Below are positions 55,702-64,000 of a stretch of 64,000 bases of DNA, one piece after another. Source of the stretch: CAYPIE01 sp964410665 (lineage in GTDB: Bacteria; Planctomycetota; Planctomycetia; Gemmatales; Gemmataceae). Under the pieces are notes generated by a model. The model had not been told where the DNA came from. It searched no databases and saw only the letters and a list, made by a program, of their open reading frames with translations. Position 1 is the first letter of the stretch. Every line of letters begins with the position of its first letter. Location: assembly GCA_964410665.1 (NCBI GenBank), contig CAYPIE010000017.1, positions 1 to 64,000 of the forward strand. Direction: 5' to 3'. The position numbers and the translations under genes are program-made.

Positions 55702-56676
55702 ATGCAGACTTACCAAGTAAAGCCCCTAAGCAAGCCCATCTCGGCAATCGGTTTGGGAACCATGGTTTTCCATCCTAATACGCAATCGCGCGACTTTACC
55801 CTGCTGGACACCTTTGTAAAGCACGGCGGTACCTTGATCGATACGGCCGAGGTCTATGGAGCGATCGAACAACAGGGCTTTTCCGAAATGGTCATTGGCG
55901 ACTGGCTTGCCGCCCGCCCTGGCCTGCGTGAGAACATCGTGCTCGCTTCCAAGGGCCTTATCCCAGGTTATTGCGCTGAGCTCCATCCCGGCGGTGCACG
56001 CATCGACCCGGTGTCGATCCACCGTGCCATCGATGGATCGCTTAAACGACTTAAAACCGACTATCTCGATCTATGGATGTTCCATCGTGACGACCCCACC
56101 TATCCCGTCGGACCCCTTGTCGATGCCCTGGATCAAGAGGTCCGCGACGGCCGCATCCGTGCCTATGGCGCTTCCAACTGGACCACCCAACGCATCCAAC
56201 TTGCACTGGACTATGCTCACCGACACGAGCAAGCCCCAATGATCGGCTCAAGCCCGAACTTCTGCCTCGCCAAGGCCAACCAACCCTACTGGCCCAACAC
56301 GATCGTGACCGATGAGGACGATCTTCGTTGGTTCCAAGCCAACCACTTCATGCTGGTGGCTTGGTCGCCGTTAGGCCGCGGCTTTTTTGCCAAGGGCGAT
56401 CCCCATGATCACAGCGACGCCGACCTGGTACGGGTGTTTTACTCCGATGCTAACTTCGAACGAAAACAACGAGCATTTGCTCTGGCTCAGGCCCGCTCGG
56501 TGTCGATGATCGAGATCGCGCTGGCTTATGTGATCAGTCAGGATTTCCCGAGTGCCGCCTTGATCGGTTCAGCGTCAGCGGACCATGTCGCCTTGTCGAC
56601 TCGTGCAGGCAACTTGCGACTGAGTAAAACTGAGCGGGACTGGTTGGACTTATCGAGTGACGTGCGACCATGGTGA
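55702..56676 (+). CDS. Aldo/keto reductase
   Basis: The 324-residue product is an NADPH-dependent (beta/alpha)8 aldo/keto reductase. It opens with ISAIGLGTMVF. The catalytic tetrad can be placed as Asp47, Tyr52 (in LIDTAEVYG), Lys84 (in VLASKG) and His128 (in LWMFHRDD). The ASNWTTQRI segment and the C-terminal ALIGSASADHV loop, near the cofactor, also fit. The substrate is unknown; oxidoreductases of sugars or aldehydes are usual. It stands alone on the plus strand. GAGAAG precedes the ATG. Confidence 0.9.
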   Translation: MQTYQVKPLSKPISAIGLGTMVFHPNTQSRDFTLLDTFVKHGGTLIDTAEVYGAIEQQGFSEMVIGDWLAARPGLRENIVLASKGLIPGYCAELHPGGARIDPVSIHRAIDGSLKRLKTDYLDLWMFHRDDPTYPVGPLVDALDQEVRDGRIRAYGASNWTTQRIQLALDYAHRHEQAPMIGSSPNFCLAKANQPYWPNTIVTDEDDLRWFQANHFMLVAWSPLGRGFFAKGDPHDHSDADLVRVFYSDANFERKQRAFALAQARSVSMIEIALAYVISQDFPSAALIGSASADHVALSTRAGNLRLSKTERDWLDLSSDVRPW

Positions 56677-57078
56677 ACGGACGCTGACCAGTCATGAGGG
56701 ATCGAGCGGTTGGCAGTTGGGCTTTCTCGGTTATGATGTTGGAGTTCGGTCCACTTGTGCTACTGTCTCTCAACGTCATAGAACCCCAGGCAATCGACAC
56801 TGGCCAGCAGCCTGTCCGGATTGGTAGCCTGGGACTTCAACTTGCTCAGGTCCGCTTGGTTTCAATCCAGATCCGACAAACTCACCCTCTACTCTCTGGG
56901 AAGTGGTAAAACGGGAGATGTTCTTTCGAGGTCTGTGAGTCGATCCCCTCGCCACGCCCTAGTGGGTCACCTCGATCGAGATGACGACCCGGTGTCAAAC
57001 GAGAGCGGGGCATCCGCAAGCGTCACTACGGGGGCGGGGAAGTGTTAACACGAGCTCGATGGATGGGTGACACGTTGG
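56677..57078. other. Intergenic region before the palindromic element
   Basis: About 400 bases after the aldo/keto reductase. No gene with RBS and domain-like content is supported. It is followed directly by the inverted repeat at 57079-57249. Confidence 0.4.
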
Positions 57079-57249
57079 ACAGGGGCGATTCCTTCGGAGC
57101 GGCGGGCAGATCCCCGCCGAGGGTTGGACAGCCGTCGGTTGGAGATCCCAGGTCCGCCAGGTCGTGCTCCTACTGTGCGGTGGTCCCAGGCACTTCCGCC
57201 CAACCCTCGGCGGGGATCTGCCCGCCGCTCAGAAAGGAATCGCCCCTGT
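57079..57249. repeat. 171-bp palindromic element (MITE-like inverted repeat)
   Basis: The arm at 57079-57127 pairs with that at 57200-57249. Shared blocks are ACAGGGGCGATTCC, AGCGGCGGGCAGATCCCC and GCCGAGGGTTGG, interrupted by one small mismatch/indel patch. The 72-base centre also carries short complementary pieces (GATCCCAGG/CCCAGGCAC region is only partly symmetrical). No transposase is inside. It lies 85 bases before the glycerol kinase start. It could be a MITE, a large hairpin RNA or terminator of unknown origin. No target-site duplication is clear. Confidence 0.75.
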
Positions 57250-57333
57250 TTGTCGGGCCAGGTTCGGGTGGCACACTTGGCCGCCACCTCGATGGAGGTG
57301 GTTATCTAGCTCTTTTCGATCGGGAGCTGCTTC

Positions 57334-58917
57334 ATGTCCCTAATCGCTGCGATTGATGCAGGCACCTCCAGTGTTCGTGTGATCTTGTTCGATAAGAAAG
57401 GGACCGAGGTTGCCAAACATCAAACCGGGTTAACGCTGTTCGCGCCACATCCCGGGTGGGTTGAACAAGATCCCGTCGAGATTATCACGGCGTTAGATCA
57501 TTGCTTCTCAGAAATCCTGGCAAACCACCAACACCTCAGCAAAGAAGACATCATCGCGATAGGTATCAGCAATCAACGGGAAACAACCATTCTTTGGGAT
57601 TCGGTTACTTCAAAACCATTGCATCATGCCATCGTGTGGGAAGATATTCGAACATCAACACTTGTAAAAAAATTGATTAAAAAATATGGATCGAAAGATC
57701 ATATACGATCTCGGTGTGGCCTACCTTTTTCAACATATTTCTCTGCCACCAAGATACGTTGGTTATATGATCATATTCCAGAGATCGCCCAGAAAGCCGC
57801 GGAGAGACGCTGTAAGTTTGGCACCGTCGATGCGTGGATTGTCTGGAATTTACTGGGAAAGCACCTCATCGATGTGACCAATGCTAGCCGCACCATGCTC
57901 ATGAATTTAGAAACACTGGAGTGGGACCCCAGCCTCTTAGAACTGTTTGGAATTGATCGTGAGATCCTTCCAGACATCGTCCCCTCGAGTCATGAGTACG
58001 GAACCATTACCAATGGGAGTTTCGCGGGCCTACGGCTGCGAGCATGTATAGGCGATCAGCAAGCAGCCTTACTCGGACAGCTCTGTTTCGAGGAGGGGCA
58101 GGCGAACCAATCCTATGGGACTTCCGCCGTGATGCTCTACAACACCGGTGAGAAACCGGTAGCGTCTGAGCATGGTTTATTGACAACCGTTGCCTACCAA
58201 CTCGAAAAAGAAGCGAAACCCGTTTATGCCATCGAGGGCAGTATCGCCTCGGCAGGTTCATCCATCACGTTTTTGCTCGATAATCTGCAACTGGTGTCCA
58301 CCCCTTCCGAGGTGGATACGTTGGCCGCAAAGCTGACGTGCGTGAGTTCCGATGCCAACGCACTCGAGGAATTGCCTGAACCTTGGAACCTCACCGGCGG
58401 TGTCTATTTTGTTCCTGCTTTCTCGGGGCTGTTTGCGCCTTACTGGAGGGATGATGCGCGCGCACTTCTGTTTGGCATCACCATGAACACAAAACGTGAG
58501 CATATCTGTCGAGCGGTCCTGGAAGGGATCGGTCATCGGATCGCCGAAGTCGCTGAGGCGATGCAACAAGATGTCGCTTCGTTGGACAACCCAACGTCGC
58601 TCAGGAGCATCACGGTGAACGGAGGGTTGGCGAGATCGGATACATTGTTGCAGATTCAAAGCGACTTGCTGCAAATGGAAATACAGCGGTCTTCGATTAT
58701 TGAATCGACCTCCATGGGTGCCGCGATTTTAGCAGGGTTGGGAGTAGGTCTTTGGAAAGATTTGTCAGAAGTACGAGAGCTGATCCAGATACAAACCGTA
58801 CCTTTTCGACCTCAAATCAGTGCTGAAGATGCCCATCGGATGAAAGCGGGCTGGAAAGATGCGGTGGCGCGCTGTTTTCCAATGAAACCCGTCGACAACG
58901 AAAGCAGGCCCACATAA
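57334..58917 (+). CDS. glpK: Glycerol kinase-like FGGY carbohydrate kinase
   Basis: The 527-residue product is an FGGY-family kinase closest in motif pattern to glycerol kinase, which phosphorylates glycerol to glycerol-3-phosphate. Visible: AIDAGTSSVRVILFD, GWVEQDP, ISNQRETTILWD (Arg-Glu glycerol contact), STYFSATKIRW (Tyr contact), DVTNASRTMLMNLETLEWD, GDQQAALLGQ (catalytic Asp), HGLLTTVAYQL, FVPAFSGLFAPYW. Differences from the Escherichia coli enzyme: DQGT is DAGT, and GTGCFML is GTSAVML, losing the Phe that contacts glycerol. So another polyol substrate is possible. The DNA is visibly AT-richer than the neighbours, suggesting transfer. GGGAG lies eight bases before the ATG. Confidence 0.85.
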   Translation: MSLIAAIDAGTSSVRVILFDKKGTEVAKHQTGLTLFAPHPGWVEQDPVEIITALDHCFSEILANHQHLSKEDIIAIGISNQRETTILWDSVTSKPLHHAIVWEDIRTSTLVKKLIKKYGSKDHIRSRCGLPFSTYFSATKIRWLYDHIPEIAQKAAERRCKFGTVDAWIVWNLLGKHLIDVTNASRTMLMNLETLEWDPSLLELFGIDREILPDIVPSSHEYGTITNGSFAGLRLRACIGDQQAALLGQLCFEEGQANQSYGTSAVMLYNTGEKPVASEHGLLTTVAYQLEKEAKPVYAIEGSIASAGSSITFLLDNLQLVSTPSEVDTLAAKLTCVSSDANALEELPEPWNLTGGVYFVPAFSGLFAPYWRDDARALLFGITMNTKREHICRAVLEGIGHRIAEVAEAMQQDVASLDNPTSLRSITVNGGLARSDTLLQIQSDLLQMEIQRSSIIESTSMGAAILAGLGVGLWKDLSEVRELIQIQTVPFRPQISAEDAHRMKAGWKDAVARCFPMKPVDNESRPT

Positions 58918-59160
58918 GCGCCGAAGGTCAGATCCTCACGGTCACCGCTTCAGGTGGTGGATCCTACCGGTGTGCACAATGTCAAGCACAAGCCAAGATG
59001 AAAGCCGTTGCTGGATCGACGCTCAGTCGGATTCTGCCCAGCATTTGATTTTGCCGTGACTTGTTACCCATTCTCAACGGCTTAGGAAGTGAACTGCACC
59101 CGTCGCGGACTCGATGGCAGTCGGGAGCAAAAACGGTCCGATCACCCCTGCCAACGAAAA
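58918..59160. other. Intergenic region between glycerol kinase and tRNA-His
   Basis: No gene is supported in these 243 bases. The hairpin of the tRNA terminator begins right after it. Confidence 0.4.
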
Positions 59161-59183
59161 GCCCCATGCGTGGAACATGGGGC
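59161..59183 (-). terminator. tRNA-His terminator
   Basis: GCCCCATG (59161-59168) pairs with CATGGGGC (59176-59183). On the minus strand it is followed by TTTTC. It lies 38 bases downstream of tRNA-His. Confidence 0.68.
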
Positions 59184-59220
59184 ATCGTCGTCACTGAGTT
59201 TCTTCAAGTGTTTCGATCAG

Positions 59221-59295
<75 letters not shown>

Positions 59296-59358
59296 ATCCA
59301 TCCCCTTATCATACCCTTGCCGCCTGCCTTGACAAGCGTGATTCACGCATGCGTCGGC

Positions 59359-60249
59359 TCAACCATCCAGGTCCAGTTCCGATGGAGCAACCGGGGTTAA
59401 ATACGGAGGTGCCGGGCGATTGCTTGGTGCCGGGACCGCGGTCCGCTCGCTTGGAACCATGGTGATCTGAAACGCCGTGGAGTTCATCTGCCCCCTCCGA
59501 GGGCGGTGTGCGAACCAACAGAAGATAGCGGACAGGCCCAAGATCCCAGCGGTGAACAGTGGCAGCCCCAGTTCGACCCCACGCAGGACGATGAAATCCG
59601 TCGCCTGTTGCACCAAGCCGATCCATGAAGCCCGCATCGGCATCGCTTCGGGCAGCAGCAGCTCCATTCGCTGGGTAACGCCGGCCGCGGGGGTGGCCAG
59701 ACCGGTCCAGCCGCGGGCCTTCAATAGCACCATCGGCAAGAACAAAGCGCCCAGCAGCAACAGCCACGTCCAACGTTGCGTTGTCACTCGCATGGGCAAA
59801 GTCAGCGTCTGGATCCCTTGCCCCGGCACGTCATAGGTCATCGTCACATCCGGCAGCGTCCCCGTTGCGAGCGGTGTCACCTGAAAGGTGACTGGCTGGT
59901 CCACTGCGCCCACCTCAAGCACCTGCAGCGGCGGCGACACCAGACCGCCCGGTAGATCAAGCTGCACCTGCATGCTGCCTTGCGTTACCGCGGGGGTGGA
60001 TTGCATGCTGGGTGCCCATTCCAGGTGAACCTCCACCGGATAGACCTGAAACGGTCGCATTCGCTTCGGGTAGCGCACATTCAAATGGCATACGGGACCA
60101 CTCCGCAAGGACCGAGAACTATGCCCCTGGCTCCCCGGCGTTGGGGCATGCACCATCCAGGCGTGACTCGCGAGTGGCATCCCCGATTCTGGCATCGCCT
60201 GATCCTCGTATGCAACAGTATAAATACTTTCGCCGAGCAATTTTACCAT
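59359..60249 (-). CDS. Membrane-anchored hypothetical protein
   Basis: The 296-residue protein has two transmembrane segments (WTWLLLLGALFLPMVLLKA near 163-181, FTAGILGLSAIFCWFAH near 232-248) in the second half. The N-terminal part is beta-rich (VYPVEVHLEWAPSM, SMQVQLDLPGGLVSPPLQV). No family is recognised. It lies downstream of the DUF4340 gene on the same strand, 246 bases away, and may share its function. ATG 60249 has GAGGGTGA just before it. The cytoplasmic tail is Pro-rich. Confidence 0.68.
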   Translation of the reverse strand: MVKLLGESIYTVAYEDQAMPESGMPLASHAWMVHAPTPGSQGHSSRSLRSGPVCHLNVRYPKRMRPFQVYPVEVHLEWAPSMQSTPAVTQGSMQVQLDLPGGLVSPPLQVLEVGAVDQPVTFQVTPLATGTLPDVTMTYDVPGQGIQTLTLPMRVTTQRWTWLLLLGALFLPMVLLKARGWTGLATPAAGVTQRMELLLPEAMPMRASWIGLVQQATDFIVLRGVELGLPLFTAGILGLSAIFCWFAHRPRRGQMNSTAFQITMVPSERTAVPAPSNRPAPPYLTPVAPSELDLDG

Positions 60250-60495
60250 TCACCCTCTGCGGCGAACAGTCGGGCTTTCTGTTCCGAGCATAGTACACAC
60301 TGGCCAACCATGCCCATGCCGAAATCCGCCGAGGGCAAGCGACTCAGCGGCGACATATTCTTCCGACACACGACAATTCGGCTAGCGTCCCATACAAGCG
60401 GGGGTCGATGAGGTGCTTCGCGATCGGTTGCATATCAACGGATTCTCCCGAGGCTCGCCACATTCGCATGGCGAACCGCGGGTGGAAGCCTTGAG

Positions 60496-63400
60496 CTATG
60501 GCTTGGGTTGCTTGGGCGACTTCTCAAGATAGTCACTGCGTTGTTGCCGCAAAATCGTTGATGCATCCGCGGGTAGCACAAAAACCCCGGTGCGTCCCTG
60601 GGGCAATCGGGCGTAGACCGTTTGTGTGCCATCCCGGAGCGTGCCTAGCTGCAGCGCTACCTTGCGATTGGGCGTTTCGACCTGCAGCTGTTGCTGGGGA
60701 GGCTCCAGCCCATAGAGCTTTAAGTTGGCATCGTTGTCACGGACAAACCGTTCCAGCTGAAGGTTGGCCAACGTGGTCAAAGTCTGGTTAATCGCTTCCT
60801 GGTCAAAGCGATCACCGGGTTTCTGGGTGTCTTGCCAGCCCGCGGGCCCCTTGGTCAGATTGATGGTCTCCTCCGGGGTGCGAATGACCAGCCGGTTTAC
60901 CTGAGAAGCATCCAGCGGTTCCCACAGGGCGCGGGCCCGATACTCCGCGGTCGCCGACTTGCTCAATGCCGGCGACAGCAACACCACGAGATCGCCGTTG
61001 GCCAGCTTGGCATAGACGCGTTCCCCGTTAGGCTCCTGTTTTCCAATCAACAGATCGACTACCTCTTGATCGCCATCGTAGAAATGCCAGCGAAATGACG
61101 GCATCGCCAAGCCATAGGCTTTCAAGTCGTCGGGTTTTTCAGCGACAATCTCCGCAGCTCGCAGCTGAGCCGCGGCGTCATGAAATTCCCGTAACGCCGC
61201 ATCGGCTGCCGTATCGGTGATCGGTTGGGTCATCCGCCAGCCGCCGGGCTGTTTGACAAAGGTCAGCTTGCGTTGCCCAGCTTCTTGCACCATGCGATCC
61301 GCACTCAGAAACTGAGCCAGCTTACGATCACGGAAAAATAACTCGGGGGCCAACAACTGCTTGACCAACTTGGCCGGCAAGACGCCCACGACCAAGGCAT
61401 CCTCGACCTGGGCATAGCGGGGCCCATCGGGCTGCTTGGCATCGACAAGATTGCCAACTTTTAACTTTTGACCAGCCATCCCCCCAGCCTCATCGTTCCA
61501 GCTTAGCGTCCAAATAGCGGCCGGAGTATCGAGGCCATACGCTTTCTCCTCCTCGGGCGCATAGGCGGCCACCCGCTCAGCGCGTAAACGACTCAGTTCG
61601 TTCGTCAGCACCTCCACCCGCAGCGAATCGACCAGCTGCTTGGCCGGCTCCGTCATTTGCCAGTTGAAACCTTCCAAGGTCATCACCAGCTTCTGATCGC
61701 CCATTTGCCGTTCGAGTCGGGTGAGATCGAGTGGGTTGAACTCCAGGAGGCGGTGGTCCACAAAGCCTAGACGATCCACCGCCAAATCCTCTACGGTCGT
61801 CGCGTCCAACACGGCAACACCACGTTGCTGATCGACCCGAGCGTAACGCGAGCCATCTTCCAGCGGTTTACCCAGGATCACCGTATGCGGCTGCGGTTTC
61901 TCGGCGGAGCCCACCTCGATGTGGATCTGATCGGGCTTGGCTTCTGGATCGAGACCATATTCGCCCCAGTCGACCTGGCCGTAGCCGGCATAACGCTGGG
62001 CTTTCAGATCGCTCAGCGTCTGGATCAGTCGCTGGATGATCAGGCGATCGACTGGAAACTGCGGCTCCTCGGCCGGCTTCCAGCCGTCTCGGCCGCGATT
62101 CAGGGTTGTGGTGGACCCCTTCACCTGCGTGGTGATCGCTTGCGGCTCGACAAACTCCAGATTCAACAGTTGCCGGTCGATGAGGGTGAGGACATTCGTG
62201 TCGATCGCCTTGGCCACATCGGGGCCGATGACATAGATCGCGGGCTGATCGGCGACGGCCAACTTGGCAAAGCGGTCTGGCGAACCTTCTGTCACCCGAT
62301 TCCCAACCACCAAGGCCGGCGGCTCGGCCATCTCGCTTTGCACGGCGACGCGAGCGGGGCGACTTGCCGCATCAAGCCCATACTGGGCCAGATCTTCGGC
62401 TTGATGTGCTTGCAAACGCAACGCTTGTACCGAGGTGAGCGCCTTCGTCAGGGGCTCCATCTGGCTCGCATCGACTTTGGCAGTAAACGGAGCAGTGATC
62501 TTCCAGCTGCCTGCTTGATTGCTCAGGGTACTCGCGTCTTTGCCCGAGGGTTGCAGTTCGAGCCCAGTCATCTGGTCCACCGACCAGAGTTCTAAGGGCC
62601 GAAAGTCCAGTGAGCCACGCTGCAAGGGATCGACGACTGACTGGTCAATCGCAAAAACATTCGGCTGTCCTTGGAGCTGAGCATAAACGCCGGTGCCATT
62701 CTCCTGAGTTTTACCAATCCGGAGTGTCTCGGCGGGTATCCCCGCACGAGAGAAGTTCAGTGTCACTTCCAAGCGGGGCTTGTCCAGACCGTACTTTGTT
62801 AAATCCTCTGGCTGCGGGTTGTCATTGATATAATCGGTCACCTCCAGATCGCGTAGATTCCCAGCGAGCTGACTGACCTTGGCGGTATCGGCAGCAACCT
62901 GGACCGGTTTGGTCAGCATCCAAGTCGTGGTTAAACCAGGTTTTTCCTTAAGCGTATAGGTTTCATCCTTGCCCTGTTGGACGGTGATCTTGTCAATTCG
63001 CGCTTCGCCGACATCAAACAGGCGACGTCCACGATAGGCAATGGCAGGCCGCTCGATCAGGCGCACAATCTGGTCATCCACTACATCGATCCGAGGCCAG
63101 CCCTTGACCTTGACCAGGAGCTTGTTCACTCCAGTCAACTGACGACCGATTTGTAGGGTGATGTCTTGGGTCTTGCTCGGATCGATGGGACTGGGGCGTT
63201 GAAGCTGGATCGTGGGACTTTCCGGTGTAAATCCCAGCATTTGTTGATACAATTCTTTGCTTCCTCCGGCAACCGCCATGAGCCCCTCGGTGAGATCGAT
63301 CATCGCCTCGGGCGGAGTCTGCAGGTTGTTGATCGCGGTGAGGAGCTCCTCGACGGGGGCGGTTTCGGCCAAGGCCTGGATCGGTTTCTGCAAATCCCAA

Positions 63401-64000
63401 CGGGGCTGTTGCTTACTCCCAGTTTGCTTCAGTGACACCGCCGGCTGACCGGGCGAATCGATCTCGAGCAAATCGACGGCATCGGGTTCGATGCGAACCA
63501 CTTGGGGGTCGCGTAGCTCGGCCAAGGCAACAAAAAGATTCTTGAATTCATCGTCACGGACAGTGAACACCTGTGGATTGTCCGCTAGCTTGGCGTAGTA
63601 GAAGGTCGGTTCCGTGGTCTGGGCCAAGGGAGGAGCAGGGGGCGGAGGTTGGGTTGCGGACTTCCGCCGTCCGATCAGCAGTTGTACCGAGCGTCCATCT
63701 CGGCTGCCAACGGTGATTACCCGGTTTGGTTGATCCAGGCCATACTCGTCCAGCGGTTGTGCCACGTCGTCGGAGCGGGTGATAAATTCTTCCACCCAGA
63801 TCTCGGGCACCGCCGCGAGCAGATCGCGGAGGCGTTCGGGTGTCACTTGGTCCCGGATCGGCTCGGTCAATGCCCAACTTGCCGCGAGAGAATCGATCGG
63901 GATACTCGGTTCAGAGTTGGCTCCTTCGGGCCGTACCGGCTTGGGATAGGGGGTTTGCCGGGTCAGTGTGAACGCACGCTGACCGTCGCGCAGACCAATC
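60496..64000 (-). CDS. DUF4340 repeat protein (5' end outside window)
   Basis: The frame is open from 60496 through the right edge, so the start is outside the window; the visible part is about 1,167 residues. It contains at least seven DUF4340-type units of about 150 residues, each with a YGL-x-x-P motif (DEYGLDQP, TKYGLDKP, AQYGLDAA, GEYGLDPE, KAYGLDTP, KAYGLAMP, KLYGLEPP), followed by a VIG/LIGK-type strand. DUF4340 proteins are often near ABC-type (GldG-like) transporters in gliding or envelope systems; no such gene is visible here. No transmembrane helix is seen in the visible part. It may be exported, but the N-terminus is missing. Confidence 0.82.
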   Translation of the reverse strand, partial: IGLRDGQRAFTLTRQTPYPKPVRPEGANSEPSIPIDSLAASWALTEPIRDQVTPERLRDLLAAVPEIWVEEFITRSDDVAQPLDEYGLDQPNRVITVGSRDGRSVQLLIGRRKSATQPPPPAPPLAQTTEPTFYYAKLADNPQVFTVRDDEFKNLFVALAELRDPQVVRIEPDAVDLLEIDSPGQPAVSLKQTGSKQQPRWDLQKPIQALAETAPVEELLTAINNLQTPPEAMIDLTEGLMAVAGGSKELYQQMLGFTPESPTIQLQRPSPIDPSKTQDITLQIGRQLTGVNKLLVKVKGWPRIDVVDDQIVRLIERPAIAYRGRRLFDVGEARIDKITVQQGKDETYTLKEKPGLTTTWMLTKPVQVAADTAKVSQLAGNLRDLEVTDYINDNPQPEDLTKYGLDKPRLEVTLNFSRAGIPAETLRIGKTQENGTGVYAQLQGQPNVFAIDQSVVDPLQRGSLDFRPLELWSVDQMTGLELQPSGKDASTLSNQAGSWKITAPFTAKVDASQMEPLTKALTSVQALRLQAHQAEDLAQYGLDAASRPARVAVQSEMAEPPALVVGNRVTEGSPDRFAKLAVADQPAIYVIGPDVAKAIDTNVLTLIDRQLLNLEFVEPQAITTQVKGSTTTLNRGRDGWKPAEEPQFPVDRLIIQRLIQTLSDLKAQRYAGYGQVDWGEYGLDPEAKPDQIHIEVGSAEKPQPHTVILGKPLEDGSRYARVDQQRGVAVLDATTVEDLAVDRLGFVDHRLLEFNPLDLTRLERQMGDQKLVMTLEGFNWQMTEPAKQLVDSLRVEVLTNELSRLRAERVAAYAPEEEKAYGLDTPAAIWTLSWNDEAGGMAGQKLKVGNLVDAKQPDGPRYAQVEDALVVGVLPAKLVKQLLAPELFFRDRKLAQFLSADRMVQEAGQRKLTFVKQPGGWRMTQPITDTAADAALREFHDAAAQLRAAEIVAEKPDDLKAYGLAMPSFRWHFYDGDQEVVDLLIGKQEPNGERVYAKLANGDLVVLLSPALSKSATAEYRARALWEPLDASQVNRLVIRTPEETINLTKGPAGWQDTQKPGDRFDQEAINQTLTTLANLQLERFVRDNDANLKLYGLEPPQQQLQVETPNRKVALQLGTLRDGTQTVYARLPQGRTGVFVLPADASTILRQQRSDYLEKSPKQPKP

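Noticed and set aside
57079..57249. Complete insertion sequence
   Set aside because: The element is only 171 bases with no transposase gene, and no clear target duplication is visible.

Overview
The window looks like a chromosomal segment of a planctomycete, most likely Gemmatales/Gemmataceae-like. This is inferred from the gene families, not from any database search. Supporting signs are: three secreted proteins that open with an LE[DC]RxxPA motif instead of a classical signal peptide; a PVC-type cytochrome with a membrane-bound-dehydrogenase propeller, HEAT repeats and a CxxCH module; a Ser/Thr kinase with a large extracytoplasmic domain; a YncE/phosphoesterase fusion; many secreted hypothetical proteins; and lipid A genes (lpxC, Skp/OmpH). 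The DNA is GC-rich throughout, except for a visibly more AT-rich glycerol kinase gene near 57.3-58.9 kb.

Layout. 0-10 kb: a short tandem repeat array, queG (epoxyqueuosine reductase), and a giant minus-strand gene built of alternating DNRLRE and Calx-beta modules ending in cohesin-like and dockerin domains. 10-18.5 kb: a DedA membrane protein, a sugar phosphate isomerase-like TIM barrel, leuD, a Ser/Thr kinase, a ribbon-helix-helix/zinc protein and a secreted prenyltransferase-fold protein. 18.6-24.3 kb (minus): a YncE/alkaline phosphatase-family protein, then Gfo/Idh oxidoreductase, lpxC and ompH, an envelope/lipid A group. 24.6-29.4 kb (plus): three exported proteins (HEAT-like, glycine-rich, lipoprotein). 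29.5-38.5 kb: carA, a Tyr/Arg-rich exported protein, a secreted hypothetical, the PVC cytochrome, a TPR protein and a small winged-helix-like protein. 38.5-42.6 kb (minus): a glycosyltransferase 39-like membrane protein in continuous frame with a secreted alpha/beta hydrolase, and an acidic hypothetical. 43-50.6 kb: two convergent LE[DC]R-motif secreted proteins, one of 1,973 residues. 51-54.3 kb (minus): an apparent operon of a hypothetical, isocitrate dehydrogenase and a beta-carbonic-anhydrase-like protein, preceded by a DUF2294 gene with its own strong terminator. 55-59 kb: a small secreted protein, an aldo/keto reductase, a palindromic MITE-like element and glycerol kinase. 59.2-64 kb: tRNA-His, a membrane hypothetical and a seven-repeat DUF4340 protein that runs off the right edge.

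Taken together, the window mixes housekeeping functions (queuosine, leucine, pyrimidine/arginine, TCA cycle, glycerol, tRNA-His) with a large share of envelope and extracellular proteins. Convergent gene pairs are repeatedly separated by strong hairpins. No CRISPR array, prophage or transposase was seen.
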